Source: Firmicutes bacterium UBA6132
GTDB lineage: Bacteria; Bacillota_A; Clostridia; Tissierellales; Sedimentibacteraceae
Reading direction: 5' to 3'
NCBI GenBank assembly: GCA_002435835.1
Contig: DIVM01000074.1
Coordinates: forward strand, 1 to 8,788
Length of the DNA stretch: 8,788 bases
Every line of letters starts with the position of its first letter. The stretch's first letter is position 1. The notes below the pieces were generated by a model. The model did no database searches. It was not told where the DNA came from and saw only the letters and a program-made list of their open reading frames with translations. Below, one piece after another: positions 1-7,372 of this stretch. Both the position numbers and the translations under genes were made by a program.

Positions 1-305
1 TGAGCACTGACCTTCTTGTTCAAAGGGCTGTAGGACGAAGAATATGTAAAGACTGCGGTCAAACATATCATATGACATTCAACAAACCTGAAAAAGAAGG
101 CATTTGCGATAAATGTGGTGGTGAACTCTTACAAAGAAAAGATGATACTGAAGAAACAGTATCAACAAGAATAAGTGTTTACCAACAACAAACTGAGCCT
201 TTGATTGATTATTACACTGCAAAGGGTATAATAATAAACGTTAATGGTGAAGAGCCTATTCCTGAGGTTGGCAAACAAATTGTTGCAAAAATGAGGGCAA
301 TATAA
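1..305 (+). CDS. adk: adenylate kinase, C-terminal part (5' end outside window)
   Basis: Adenylate kinase catalyses ATP + AMP to 2 ADP in the cytoplasm. The frame is open from the first complete codon at position 3 to the TAA at 303-305, giving about 100 residues of a protein usually near 215. Visible are the start of the LID region (VGRRICKDCGQTYH), a four-cysteine zinc site made of two CxxC pairs (CKDC and CDKC, 16 residues apart), and the segment TRISVYQQQTEPLIDYY typical of the family after the LID. The four cysteines mark the zinc-stabilised LID form common in Gram-positive bacteria. An ATG at 72 lies inside the LID domain and is not the real start. The gene ends 1 nt before map, and a GAGGG inside its last codons (293-297) is placed to serve map. 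Its place, normally behind secY, fits the spc operon. Confidence 0.97.
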   Translation, partial: STDLLVQRAVGRRICKDCGQTYHMTFNKPEKEGICDKCGGELLQRKDDTEETVSTRISVYQQQTEPLIDYYTAKGIIINVNGEEPIPEVGKQIVAKMRAI

Positions 306-306
306 T

Positions 307-1053
307 ATGATTATCCTCAAGACCAAAAGGGAAATAGAAATAATGAGAAAAGCAGGGAAATTAGTAGCTGAGTCACATGATCTTGTGAGAAAGTATATTA
401 AGCCCGGTGTAACAACTTTAGAACTTGACCAGCTTGTTGAAGATTATTTAAGATCACAAAATGCAATACCAACATTTAAAGGTTATAGTGGATTTCCATT
501 TTCAATATGCGCTTCTGTAAACGAAGAAGTTGTACATGGATTTCCGTCTACAAGAAAGCTTGCTGAAGGTGACATAGTAAGTATTGACATCGGAGCAACC
601 TTTGAAGGATACGTAGGAGATTCTGCAAAAACATTTATAGTAGGAGAAGTTGATGATGAGAAAAGACGTTTAGTCGAAGTAACAAGACAATGCTTCTATG
701 AAGGAATTAAATTTGCAAAAGAATCATATAGACTGTCTGACATATCTCATGCAATTCAACAGTATGCTGAAAGCAATGGATTTTCAGTTGTAAGGGATTT
801 TGTAGGTCATGGAGTAGGAAGAAATATGCACGAATCACCGCAAATTCCTAACTTCGGAAAACCTAACAAAGGCCCGCGGCTGCAAGAAGGAATGGTACTT
901 GCAATTGAACCTATGATAAACGCTGGTACGTATAATGTTAAAGTGCTTGACAATGATTGGACTGTAGTAACCATAGACGGCAAACCATCAGCTCATTATG
1001 AGCATACAGTTGCAATAACTGATGGGGAACCACTCTTGTTGACTACTTTGTAG
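307..1053 (+). CDS. map: methionine aminopeptidase, type I
   Basis: Removes the initiator methionine from nascent proteins in the cytoplasm, using a dinuclear metal centre. The 248-residue length is typical of the short type Ia enzyme, which lacks an N-terminal extension. The five expected metal ligands are readable: D94 (SIDIGA), D105 (VGDSAKTF), H168 (FVGHGVGR), E201 (LAIEPM) and E232 (YEHTVAI). H77 (VVHGFP) and H175 (NMHESP) match the usual substrate-pocket histidines. The ATG follows the adk stop by 1 nt and its Shine-Dalgarno GAGGG lies within adk, so translation is probably coupled. The gene is followed 9 nt later by the KOW protein gene in the same operon. The protein is complete, with no missing catalytic residue. 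Confidence 0.98.
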   Translation: MIILKTKREIEIMRKAGKLVAESHDLVRKYIKPGVTTLELDQLVEDYLRSQNAIPTFKGYSGFPFSICASVNEEVVHGFPSTRKLAEGDIVSIDIGATFEGYVGDSAKTFIVGEVDDEKRRLVEVTRQCFYEGIKFAKESYRLSDISHAIQQYAESNGFSVVRDFVGHGVGRNMHESPQIPNFGKPNKGPRLQEGMVLAIEPMINAGTYNVKVLDNDWTVVTIDGKPSAHYEHTVAITDGEPLLLTTL

Positions 1054-1062
1054 AGGTGACTT

Positions 1063-1365
1063 ATGGAATTAACAACAGATATAAAAATTGGGCAAGTGGT
1101 AAAATCTAAAGCTGGAAGAGACAAAGGTAGAGTATTCGTTGTTTACGATGTAATAGATGAATGCCATGTGTTAGTATGTGATGGTGATTTAAGAAAATTA
1201 AATTTACCTAAACGAAAAAAAATGAAACATTTAAAAATTAATAATACAGTATTAACAGAATTTGCTGAAATGCTTAAAAGCAACAAAAATCTAAATGATG
1301 CATTAGTTAGAAAGCTCTTAATGCCTTTTAATGAGAATGCATCTAAAAGAATGGAGGTTGAGTGA
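1063..1365 (+). CDS. KOW-domain RNA-binding protein (L14e/L6e/L27e-like)
   Basis: A 100-residue basic protein with an N-terminal KOW-type segment at about residues 8-35 (IGQVVKSKAGRDKGRVFVVY), the fold used by several ribosomal proteins and NusG to contact RNA. A lysine/arginine-rich stretch follows (NLPKRKKMKHLKI, about 47-59), then a helical C-terminal tail. Proteins of this kind, related to archaeal/eukaryotic L14e-type ribosomal proteins, are found between map and infA in many Clostridia. The exact function is not established as far as I know; a ribosome-associated role is inferred from fold and context. The start is supported by AGGTGA overlapping the map stop, and the stop lies 3 nt before infA. 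It could be non-ribosomal, but RNA binding is likely. Confidence 0.88.
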   Translation: MELTTDIKIGQVVKSKAGRDKGRVFVVYDVIDECHVLVCDGDLRKLNLPKRKKMKHLKINNTVLTEFAEMLKSNKNLNDALVRKLLMPFNENASKRMEVE

Positions 1366-1368
1366 TCA

Positions 1369-1587
1369 ATGTCCAAAAAGGATGTAATTGAAGTAGAAGG
1401 AAAAGTCCTTGAAGCACTTCCAAATGCGATGTTTCGAGTAGAGCTTCAAAACGGGCACCAGGTTTTAGCGCATATTTCTGGAAAACTGAGGATGAATTAT
1501 ATAAAGATTCTACCTGGAGACACGGTAGCTCTTGAATTATCACCATATGATTTGACAAGAGGAAGAATAACCTGGAGGAAAAAGTAA
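1369..1587 (+). CDS. infA: translation initiation factor IF-1
   Basis: IF-1 binds the ribosomal A site of the 30S subunit during initiation. The 72-residue length and sequence are canonical: a single OB-fold with [13 protein letters not shown] at the start, the block [21 protein letters not shown] in the middle, and a [15 protein letters not shown]-terminus. The ATG lies 3 nt past the stop of the KOW gene. Its Shine-Dalgarno GGAGG (1353-1357) sits inside that upstream gene, so translation is likely coupled. rpmJ follows after 12 nt. The map-(KOW)-infA-rpmJ-rpsM order is the usual clostridial arrangement. Confidence 0.98.
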   Translation: MSKKDVIEVEGKVLEALPNAMFRVELQNGHQVLAHISGKLRMNYIKILPGDTVALELSPYDLTRGRITWRKK

Positions 1588-1713
<126 letters not shown>

Positions 1714-1773
1714 TGATTGACATAAAAATCGAAGTAAGATTTAAGTAACTGCTGAAGTAGGAGGTGTAACTTA

Positions 1774-2142
1774 ATGGCCAGAATCGCTGGAGTTGATTTA
1801 CCAAGAGATAAAAGAGTTGAAATAGGGTTAACATATATATTTGGTATAGGAAAACCAACTTCTATTAAATTGCTCAAAACAACAGGAATTAATCCTGATA
1901 CAAGAGTTAAAGACTTAACTGAAGATGAAGTTCAAATGTTAAGAAATGAAATAGATAAACTTCCTGTTGAAGGTGATTTAAGAAGAGAAGTGTCTTTAAA
2001 CATAAAAAGGTTAAAAGAAATTAACTGCTATAGAGGCTTAAGACACAAAAAGGGATTGCCTGTTAGAGGACAAAACACAAAAAATAATGCAAGAACTCGT
2101 AAAGGACCTAAGAGACTTGCGGGTAAAAAATCTAAAAAATAA
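1774..2142 (+). CDS. rpsM: 30S ribosomal protein S13
   Basis: S13 lies in the head of the 30S subunit and contacts the 50S subunit and the P-site tRNA. The 122-residue protein starts [21 protein letters not shown] and has the helix-turn-helix-like segment and the conserved [19 protein letters not shown] block near the C-terminus, followed by a very basic tail ([12 protein letters not shown]). The ATG is preceded by AGGAGGTG (1760-1767). The 60-nt gap to rpmJ is one of the two widest within the operon but contains no convincing promoter. rpsK begins 14 nt after the stop. Confidence 0.98.
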   Translation: MARIAGVDLPRDKRVEIGLTYIFGIGKPTSIKLLKTTGINPDTRVKDLTEDEVQMLRNEIDKLPVEGDLRREVSLNIKRLKEINCYRGLRHKKGLPVRGQNTKNNARTRKGPKRLAGKKSKK

Positions 2143-2156
2143 AAGGAGGGACTTAA

Positions 2157-2558
2157 GTGGCAGCTAAAAAACAACAAAAAACGACAAGAGTAAGAAGAAA
2201 AGAACGTAAAAACATTGAAAAAGGCCAGGCACATATTAAGTCTACTTTTAACAATACTCTTGTAACTTTAACTGACTTGCAAGGAAATGCAATTTCTTGG
2301 GCAAGTTCAGGACAATTAGGTTTCAAGGGTTCAAGAAAATCTACTCCATATGCAGCTTCAATGGTAGCAGAAGAAGCAGCTAAAAAAGCCATGGAACATG
2401 GTTTAAAAACAGTAGAAGTTTATGTTAAAGGACCAGGCTCAGGTAGAGAAGCTGCAATCAGATCTTTACAAGCCGCAGGACTTGAAGTTAATTTAATAAA
2501 AGACGTTACTCCAATACCACACAATGGTTGTAGACCACCAAAACGTAGAAGAGTATAA
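2157..2558 (+). CDS. rpsK: 30S ribosomal protein S11
   Basis: S11 forms part of the 30S platform near the mRNA exit site. The 133-residue protein shows the family blocks [29 protein letters not shown] and the C-terminal [11 protein letters not shown]. The start codon is GTG at 2157, 6 nt after a strong AGGAGGG (2144-2150), and gives the expected N-terminus VAAKKQQKT (initiator read as Met). No in-frame ATG fits the family start as well. The gene is tightly placed between rpsM and rpsD. Confidence 0.98.
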   Translation: MAAKKQQKTTRVRRKERKNIEKGQAHIKSTFNNTLVTLTDLQGNAISWASSGQLGFKGSRKSTPYAASMVAEEAAKKAMEHGLKTVEVYVKGPGSGREAAIRSLQAAGLEVNLIKDVTPIPHNGCRPPKRRRV

Positions 2559-2584
2559 TTGTAAAGTAGAATTGAGGTGAAATA

Positions 2585-3208
2585 ATGGCAAGATATACTG
2601 GACCTGTATGTAGATTATGCAGAAGAGAAGGTTTAAAATTATATTTAAAAGGTGATAGATGTTATACTGACAAATGTTCAATCGGCAGAAGAAACTATGC
2701 ACCAGGACAACACGGACAAAACACTAAAAAACTTTCTAACTATGGAACTCAGTTAAGAGAAAAACAAAAAGTTAGAAAATATTATGGAGTTTTAGAAGGA
2801 CAGTTCGCAGAGTACTTCAATATGGCTGATAACATGGCTGGTAAAACAGGTGAAAATTTATTGAAATTGTTAGAGCTTAGATTTGATAATATAATATACA
2901 GATTAGGCTTTGCAAGTTCAAGACCAGAAGCAAGACAATTGGTTGTTCACGGTCATTTTACTTTAAACGGTAAAAAAGCTGATGTACCATCTATGATTCT
3001 TAAAGTTGGCGATGTTGTAGCAATTAAAGAAAAAAGTCAAAGTTCTGATAAATTCAAAGCATTGATTGTAAATCACAAAAGAACTGCACCACAATGGTTG
3101 CAAGTAGATCCTGATAACTTTACAGGAAGATTAATTGCAGAACCAACTAAAGAAGATATAGAATTACCAATAGAAGAACATCTAATTGTCGAGTTGTACT
3201 CTAAATAA
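2585..3208 (+). CDS. rpsD: 30S ribosomal protein S4
   Basis: S4 is a primary 16S rRNA-binding protein that nucleates 30S assembly. It has 207 residues, the usual length. An N-terminal zinc knuckle is visible with C9, C12, C26 and C31, the same spacing known for the Thermus protein, so this is a C+ form. The S4 RNA-binding domain lies at about residues 97-160 ([23 protein letters not shown] and the following [11 protein letters not shown]). The ATG follows GAGGTGA (2573-2579). Unlike Bacillus, where rpsD stands alone with a leader RNA, it is here inside the alpha operon between rpsK and rpoA; I see no S4 leader structure in the 26-nt gap. Confidence 0.98.
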   Translation: MARYTGPVCRLCRREGLKLYLKGDRCYTDKCSIGRRNYAPGQHGQNTKKLSNYGTQLREKQKVRKYYGVLEGQFAEYFNMADNMAGKTGENLLKLLELRFDNIIYRLGFASSRPEARQLVVHGHFTLNGKKADVPSMILKVGDVVAIKEKSQSSDKFKALIVNHKRTAPQWLQVDPDNFTGRLIAEPTKEDIELPIEEHLIVELYSK

Positions 3209-3264
3209 TAAATGATTAAGAATTATTACCCTCGGCAAAAAAAATCACGTAAGGAGGGTTTGGG

Positions 3265-4212
3265 ATGATAGAAATTGAAAAACCGAATATAACATTAATC
3301 GAAAAAAATGATGAAAATACTTATGGAAAAATAGTAGTTGAACCACTTGAAAGAGGTTATGGCACTACCCTCGGAAATTCACTAAGAAGAATACTTCTTT
3401 CATCGTTACCAGGAGCAGCTGTTACATCTATTAATATTCAAGGTGTTTTGCACGAGTTTTCTACAATACCAGGAGTAAGAGAAGATGTTACAGAAATAAT
3501 TCTTAACATTAAAAATCTTGCAGCAAAAATGAACGTTTCTGGACCTGTTCAACTATTAATAGATGCAAAAGGTCCTAAAGAAGTTACTGCAGGAGATATA
3601 ATAACAGGCGGAGATGTTGAAATCATCAATGAAGATATGCATATTGCTACACTTGATGAAGGTTCTGAGCTCATTATAGAGATGGAAATGGAACAAGGTA
3701 GAGGTTATGCAATTGCTGAGAAAAATAAAAAAGATAGTCAATCAATTGGTGTTATTCCAATAGATTCACTATATGCCCCTGTTAAAAAAGTTAACTTTAC
3801 TGTAGAAGATACAAGAGTTGGTAACAGAACTGACTTTGATAAGTTAACTATAGAAATATGGACTAATGGAACTATTGAACCTGAAGAATCAATTTCATTA
3901 GGCGCTAAAATATTAAGTGAACATCTTAACTTATTTATATCATTAACAGACCACATCAATGATGTAGAAATAATGATTGAAAAAGAAGAAGATGAAAAAG
4001 AAAAAGTATTAGAAATGACAATAGAAGAACTTGATTTATCAGTTAGATCTTACAACTGTTTAAAGAGAGCTGGTATTAACTCAGTTGAGGAACTTACATA
4101 CAAATCAGAAGATGATATGATGAAAGTTAGAAACCTCGGTAAAAAATCTTTAGATGAAGTTGCAAAGAAACTTGAAGAATTAGGTTTATCTTTAAGAAAA
4201 AATGATAATTAA
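3265..4212 (+). CDS. rpoA: DNA-directed RNA polymerase alpha subunit
   Basis: Alpha is the assembly platform of RNA polymerase and binds UP-elements and activators through its C-terminal domain. The protein has 315 residues, typical for Firmicutes. The N-terminal dimerisation domain shows the block [20 protein letters not shown] at about 29-48, with [20 protein letters not shown] after it. An acidic linker around 239-250 ([10 protein letters not shown]) leads to the alpha-CTD ([17 protein letters not shown], then [12 protein letters not shown]), including the arginine of LSVRS that corresponds to the DNA-contacting residue of the E. coli CTD. The ATG is preceded by AAGGAGGG (3250-3257). The gene is 56 nt after rpsD and 26 nt before rplQ. 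Confidence 0.98.
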   Translation: MIEIEKPNITLIEKNDENTYGKIVVEPLERGYGTTLGNSLRRILLSSLPGAAVTSINIQGVLHEFSTIPGVREDVTEIILNIKNLAAKMNVSGPVQLLIDAKGPKEVTAGDIITGGDVEIINEDMHIATLDEGSELIIEMEMEQGRGYAIAEKNKKDSQSIGVIPIDSLYAPVKKVNFTVEDTRVGNRTDFDKLTIEIWTNGTIEPEESISLGAKILSEHLNLFISLTDHINDVEIMIEKEEDEKEKVLEMTIEELDLSVRSYNCLKRAGINSVEELTYKSEDDMMKVRNLGKKSLDEVAKKLEELGLSLRKNDN

Positions 4213-4238
4213 TAATTAGTTGTAAAGGAGGACGAAGC

Positions 4239-4580
4239 ATGGCTAACCACAGAAAGCTTGGTTTCAAAACTGACCACAGAGTAGCAATGTTGAGAAACAT
4301 GACTGCAAGCTTAATTAATAATGGAAGAATTGTTACTACAGTAACAAGAGCTAAAGAATTAAGAAGAGTTGCAGAAAGAATGATCACTCTTGGTAAAAGA
4401 GGAGACCTACATGCAAGACGTCAAGCATTAGCTTATATCTATGACAAAAATGCCGTATATAAGTTATTTGAAGAAGTTGCTCCTAACTACAAAGAGAGAA
4501 ATGGTGGATACACTAGAATTCTAAAAGTGGGACCTCGCAAAGGCGACGGAGCAGAAATGGCTATAATCGAATTAGTATAG
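4239..4580 (+). CDS. rplQ: 50S ribosomal protein L17
   Basis: L17 lies near the peptide exit tunnel of the 50S subunit. The 113 residues form the short clostridial type. The start [21 protein letters not shown], the block ARRQALAYI and the C-terminal [21 protein letters not shown] are all characteristic. The ATG follows AAAGGAGGAC (4225-4234). It is the last gene of the ribosomal operon in this window: a candidate terminator lies about 80 bp downstream, and the next gene belongs to a different system. Confidence 0.98.
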   Translation: MANHRKLGFKTDHRVAMLRNMTASLINNGRIVTTVTRAKELRRVAERMITLGKRGDLHARRQALAYIYDKNAVYKLFEEVAPNYKERNGGYTRILKVGPRKGDGAEMAIIELV

Positions 4581-4661
4581 TACACTGTAAAGTGTTTGTA
4601 TTGAATAAATTCAGCAGACGTGCTGAGTTGCGAAACTATAAATTTATAGAGCTGACTTTTA

Positions 4662-4690
4662 GGGATTAAGATTACTTAGTCCCTTTTAGT
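4662..4690 (+). terminator. candidate intrinsic terminator after rplQ
   Basis: An 8-bp stem (GGGATTAA / TTAGTCCC, with one G-U pair) and a 6-nt loop (GATTAC), followed by TTTTAGTTTG. The T-run is short, so termination may be partial. It is the best candidate for ending the ribosomal operon. A weaker 5-bp hairpin (ACACT-GTAA-AGTGT, 4582-4595) lies directly behind the rplQ stop. Confidence 0.65.
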
Positions 4691-4713
4691 TTGCTCTTTA
4701 TTTGTGTATGCCC

Positions 4714-4859
4714 TAACCCCATTTTCAGTGTTTTTCTGAAAATGGATGGTAGGTCAACCGCAATGAGCTCCAAATTTGCGTGAGCGATAGCGAGCGAACA
4801 AATTTGTGATGCGAAACTGCGCTGTCAAACATGAGAAAAATTTTATAACCCCATTTTCA
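4714..4859. repeat. block bounded by 14-bp direct repeats, possible dispersed extragenic repeat
   Basis: The 14-mer TAACCCCATTTTCA occurs at 4714-4727 and again at 4846-4859, 132 bp apart. The DNA between is richer in G and C than the rest of this gap and contains the hairpin at 4719-4745, two copies of the palindrome CAAATTTG (4771-4778 and 4799-4806) and an imperfect GAGCGA/GAGCGA repeat between them. The segment 4784-4834 reads AIASEQICDAKLRCQT then stop. From memory, not a search, very similar strings occur as spurious short hypothetical proteins in clostridial genomes, which suggests a repeated non-coding element. No transposase or terminal inverted repeat of an insertion sequence is visible. 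Confidence 0.5.
4719..4745 (+). repeat. perfect 10-bp hairpin, no T-run
   Basis: CCATTTTCAG and CTGAAAATGG form a perfect 10-bp stem around a 7-nt loop (TGTTTTT). It is followed by ATGGTAGG rather than a run of T, so it is not a standard terminator on the plus strand. On the minus strand the flank is GGGTTAGGG, also without a T-run. The left arm is part of a 14-bp sequence repeated at 4846-4859. Confidence 0.75.
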
Positions 4860-5116
4860 AAAATTAAATTGGGTAATAGCAATAATAATTGATTCGAAAT
4901 TTATTGAATTTGGCTTGAAAATTTAGAGATTAATTTTTAAAATTAAGAATTTCCTGGGAAATAATAATATTATTTAAAAGAAAACCTGAATAAATTTTAC
5001 CAATCCAAAAGAAGAACGTAACGTTCATTTTTAGCGAGGGTTATTTGATTTTTAAACTGATTTTTTTGTATCATGATTTTTAAAAATTTCTGTATTATGA
5101 AAAAATAGAAAATATG
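4860..5116. other. AT-rich non-coding stretch upstream of agrA
   Basis: No gene, RNA gene or riboswitch that I can recognise. It contains short AT-only palindromes (for example TTAATTT-TTA-AAATTAA near 4931) and, near its right half, the palindrome GAACGTAACGTTC listed separately. The possible minus-strand reading frame across 4997-5275 is low-complexity and has no family features, so it is not called. Confidence 0.5.
5014..5028. promoter_or_regulatory. candidate operator with a LytTR-type half site
   Basis: GAACGT-A-ACGTTC (5014-5026) is a perfect 6-bp inverted repeat. The plus-strand 9-mer AACGTTCAT (5020-5028) fits the published LytTR recognition pattern [TA][AC][CA]GTTN[AG][TG] at all positions, and the minus-strand TACGTTCTT fits at eight of nine. 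It lies 130 bp before the nearer agrA -35. A single 9-mer match of this degeneracy is expected by chance about once in such a gap, so only the palindromic pairing makes it notable. Confidence 0.3.
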
Positions 5117-5187
5117 TTGAAATATAATTAAATTTCTAATATATTTTCCTAAAAACTCATTGAAAAATTTGTAAAATGTGGTAAAAT
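5117..5187 (+). promoter_or_regulatory. candidate sigma-A promoters of agrA-agrC
   Basis: Two candidates lie in tandem. The nearer one has TTGAAA (5160-5165), 16 nt, then TAAAAT (5182-5187) with an upstream TGG (5179-5181) making an extended -10; transcription would begin near 5194, about 24 nt before agrA. The farther one has TTGAAA (5117-5122), 17 nt, then TATATT (5140-5145). The region is very AT-rich, so one of the two may be fortuitous; I favour the nearer. Confidence 0.5.
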
Positions 5188-5217
5188 ACATATATAAATT
5201 TTCAGGATGAGATAAAT

Positions 5218-5940
5218 ATGACGACGAAGATTGCAGTTTGTGATGATTCAAAGGATTATGGAGAAATAGTAGCAAATGTTATAAATAAGATAACCTGTAA
5301 AAACAATATAAGATGTAATATTAATTTATATTGTTCAAGTAGAGATCTTATACAAGCATTTGGACAAATTAAATTTAATATAATTTTTTTAGACATGGAG
5401 ATGCCTGAATTAAATGGAATCGAGACAGGGCTTTTAATACGAAAAATCAGCAACGATCCTATTATTATTTATTTAACTTCATTTAAGGAATATGCATACG
5501 AATCTTATCAAGTAAAAGCTAAGGGCTATCTTTTAAAACCTTTAAATCCTGATGCTTTGGAAAATGTTTTACTTGATTGTATAAAAGAAAATATTGAACC
5601 TAAGAAATTCCTTGATGTAAGAGATATAGATGGAGTATTACATAGGATTCCAATAAATGAAATCACGCACATACTCAGGAAAAAAGAAGATAGAAAAATA
5701 CATATTTACTGTCTCAACAAAAATGAAATAAAAGTTGTACAAGCTCTTGAAATATTAGCAAAAGAGTTAAGTGCAAATAAATTTATAATTAAATCAAGCA
5801 AATCTTGTTTAATAAACATGGAAAATGTAAGAGAAATTAAGAAAAATATAATTTATTTTAGTAATGATGCATCAGAAGAAGCAAGCAGGCGATGTTTAAC
5901 AGAAATAACAAATATGTTTAAACTAAAAAATAGGAGATGA
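5218..5940 (+). CDS. agrA: LytTR-family response regulator (AgrA-like)
   Basis: A DNA-binding response regulator, inferred to be the output of the peptide-sensing kinase encoded next. The 240 residues comprise a receiver domain (about 3-122) and a LytTR DNA-binding domain (about 131-236). In the receiver the acidic pair D9-D10, the phospho-acceptor D59 (FLDMEMPELNG), T87 (YLTSF) and K107 with the following proline (LLKPLN) are all present, so it should be phosphorylatable. The LytTR domain has the strand pattern ending in CLINMENVREI, but the usual FxRxHxS motif reads IKSSKS: positions equivalent to the conserved Arg and His are K192 and S194. The ATG at 5218 has a modest AGGA (5204-5207) 10 nt upstream. 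agrC starts 4 nt after the stop. The symbol rests on architecture and neighbours; other AlgR/AgrA-type regulators look similar. Confidence 0.88.
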   Translation: MTTKIAVCDDSKDYGEIVANVINKITCKNNIRCNINLYCSSRDLIQAFGQIKFNIIFLDMEMPELNGIETGLLIRKISNDPIIIYLTSFKEYAYESYQVKAKGYLLKPLNPDALENVLLDCIKENIEPKKFLDVRDIDGVLHRIPINEITHILRKKEDRKIHIYCLNKNEIKVVQALEILAKELSANKFIIKSSKSCLINMENVREIKKNIIYFSNDASEEASRRCLTEITNMFKLKNRR

Positions 5941-5944
5941 CATT

Positions 5945-7279
5945 ATGAATTGGCATATTTTAGAAATCGTAGTTAATTTTTTTCAAATATTTATAATATA
6001 TAAAATATTTGATATATATTACGAAAAAAAATTCAAATTTAAGTATTTAATAGAACTTGTTATAGTTTTCATGACCATGTTGCTGAGTTCTCTAAACGAT
6101 ATTATTTCTATAAATTCAAATCCTTTTGCTTATTTATTATTCTATTGCCTTATTTATACTACAACACTAATCATATTTAAAGGTAGTGTATTTTCAAAAA
6201 TAGTAGCACTTTTTCTTAATTTGACTGTATTAGGCATTTGTGAAATGTTATCAGCAGTTTTTGTATCCGCTGTAGCAGGGATAAATCTTAATTCAATACA
6301 AGAGCAAAATTTTGGAAGATTAGAGACAATGATATTGTCACAAACAATTTTTTTATTTATTTACTTGATATTGAAAAGGAAAAATAATAATAAAAGTATT
6401 ACAAATTACAATTTTAATATAATTGATAAAAAGTACTATTTATATTTAGGATTCATTTTCTTTTTAACAATTTTTACAATTGTTATTGTTGTATTTTTAT
6501 ACGGAAAATATACTGATTTAGATTATGTTAATTCTTACTTAGTATTACTTACAATATTAGTTATTTTGCTTTCCGTTTTATCAATCGCATTAACAAACAG
6601 TATATTAAAGGATATGACACAAAAACATAGGAACGAAATAGAGCTTCAGCAAATTAAAATGGAAAATATATATTTTTCAGATGTAAATAAGGCTTTAGAA
6701 GAAATAAGAATTATAAGGCATGACATGAGAGGTGAACTAGCAATAATTCACGGATATAATGAGCTCAATCAAAAAGATAAAATCAGAAATCACATAGAAA
6801 AAAAGCTTAGGGAAATGGATGTGCAGCTTGTACCACAAATAGACGAAGATAGTATAATTACATCATTTTTAAATTTTAAAGTTAACGAAGCTCATTTAAA
6901 AGGAATCAATGTAGAAATTCAGTGCAATATTAATGAAGATTCAAAAATAGTAGTGGATAAAGAAGATATATGTAGAATTATAAATAATATTATGAATAAT
7001 GCCATTGAGGCTAACGACCAGTGTGACGAAAAATATATAAAAATTGAGTTTATAGTAGAAGATGATTATATATACATAGGATCTGAAAATACTTTTAATG
7101 GAAATATACTTAAAAAAGATAATACTATTTTAACTAAAAAAAGTGATAAAACAAGACATGGGTATGGTTTAAAGAGCATTAAAGCAATTGCAGAAAAGTA
7201 TAACGGTCATATAAGTGCTGACCATGATGATAATATGTTTTATGTTGAAGTTGATGTGTTAAATAAATCATTAATTTAA
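5945..7279 (+). CDS. agrC: membrane sensor histidine kinase, HPK10 type (AgrC-like)
   Basis: Predicted receptor kinase for the cyclic peptide, located in the cytoplasmic membrane. The N-terminal half is strongly hydrophobic with about six to seven membrane segments (roughly 5-24, 34-52, 60-80, 84-112, 128-144, 165-188, 196-220). A coiled dimerisation helix follows, with the phospho-acceptor H259 in IIRHDMRGEL. The GHKL ATPase domain has an N-box (NIMNNAIEAND, about 348-358) and a C-terminal glycine box (RHGYGLKSI, 404-412), while the DxGxG box is replaced by GSENTF; this lack is typical of the HPK10 (AgrC/ComD) group. Total length of 444 is usual for AgrC. AGGAG (5932-5936) within the end of agrA serves as the Shine-Dalgarno for this ATG. 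The 133-nt gap behind it carries a separate promoter for agrD-agrB. Confidence 0.9.
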   Translation: MNWHILEIVVNFFQIFIIYKIFDIYYEKKFKFKYLIELVIVFMTMLLSSLNDIISINSNPFAYLLFYCLIYTTTLIIFKGSVFSKIVALFLNLTVLGICEMLSAVFVSAVAGINLNSIQEQNFGRLETMILSQTIFLFIYLILKRKNNNKSITNYNFNIIDKKYYLYLGFIFFLTIFTIVIVVFLYGKYTDLDYVNSYLVLLTILVILLSVLSIALTNSILKDMTQKHRNEIELQQIKMENIYFSDVNKALEEIRIIRHDMRGELAIIHGYNELNQKDKIRNHIEKKLREMDVQLVPQIDEDSIITSFLNFKVNEAHLKGINVEIQCNINEDSKIVVDKEDICRIINNIMNNAIEANDQCDEKYIKIEFIVEDDYIYIGSENTFNGNILKKDNTILTKKSDKTRHGYGLKSIKAIAEKYNGHISADHDDNMFYVEVDVLNKSLI

Positions 7280-7311
7280 ATTAAGTAATCTATTACCACT
7301 GGTGCAACGAA

Positions 7312-7344
7312 ATTAACCGAATAGACAAAATGGATAAAAACTGT
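7312..7344 (-). promoter_or_regulatory. weak direct-repeat candidate for LytTR binding before the agrD promoter
   Basis: On the minus strand ACAGTTTTT (7344-7336) and TCGGTTAAT (7320-7312) each match the LytTR 9-mer pattern at eight of nine positions, in the same orientation with 15 nt between them. They end at the -35 of the agrD promoter, a sensible place for an activator. The spacing is larger than the 12-13 nt of the staphylococcal sites, and partial matches are common in AT-rich DNA. Confidence 0.22.
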
Positions 7345-7372
7345 TGAAAATTGTATAAATTTAATGTAGAAT
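7344..7372 (+). promoter_or_regulatory. candidate sigma-A promoter of agrD-agrB
   Basis: TTGAAA (7344-7349), a 17-nt spacer and TAGAAT (7367-7372), five of six matches in each box if TTGACA and TATAAT are the standards. Transcription would begin near 7379, within the palindrome at 7373-7384, giving a leader of about 34 nt. No terminator stands between agrC and this promoter, so readthrough from agrA-agrC is also possible. Confidence 0.6.

Noticed and set aside
1717..1745. TTGACA before rpsM as an internal promoter
   Set aside because: At 17 nt the -10 position reads TTTAAG, and 16 or 18 nt gives nothing better, so the pair is too weak to call.
2559..2584. S4 autoregulatory leader before rpsD
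   Set aside because: The gap is 26 nt and holds only a ribosome site; there is no room for the known Firmicute leader structure.
4582..4595. Hairpin ACACT-GTAA-AGTGT directly after rplQ as the operon terminator
   Set aside because: Only 5 bp with weak pairing, followed by TTGTATTG rather than a T-run; the hairpin at 4662-4683 is better.
4784..4834. Short reading AIASEQICDAKLRCQT as a possible peptide gene
   Set aside because: It has no start codon or ribosome site and lies in a palindrome-rich repeat-like block; treated as part of a non-coding repeat.
4997..5275. Minus-strand open frame of 92 codons across the agrA upstream region
   Set aside because: The product is rich in Phe, Ile, Lys and Asn from AT-rich DNA, has no family features, overlaps the agrA start and promoter, and lacks a convincing ribosome site.
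7271..7284. Palindrome TTAATTTAAATTAA over the agrC stop as a terminator
   Set aside because: It consists only of A and T, has no loop or T-run, and overlaps the coding end; it would not form a stable terminator.
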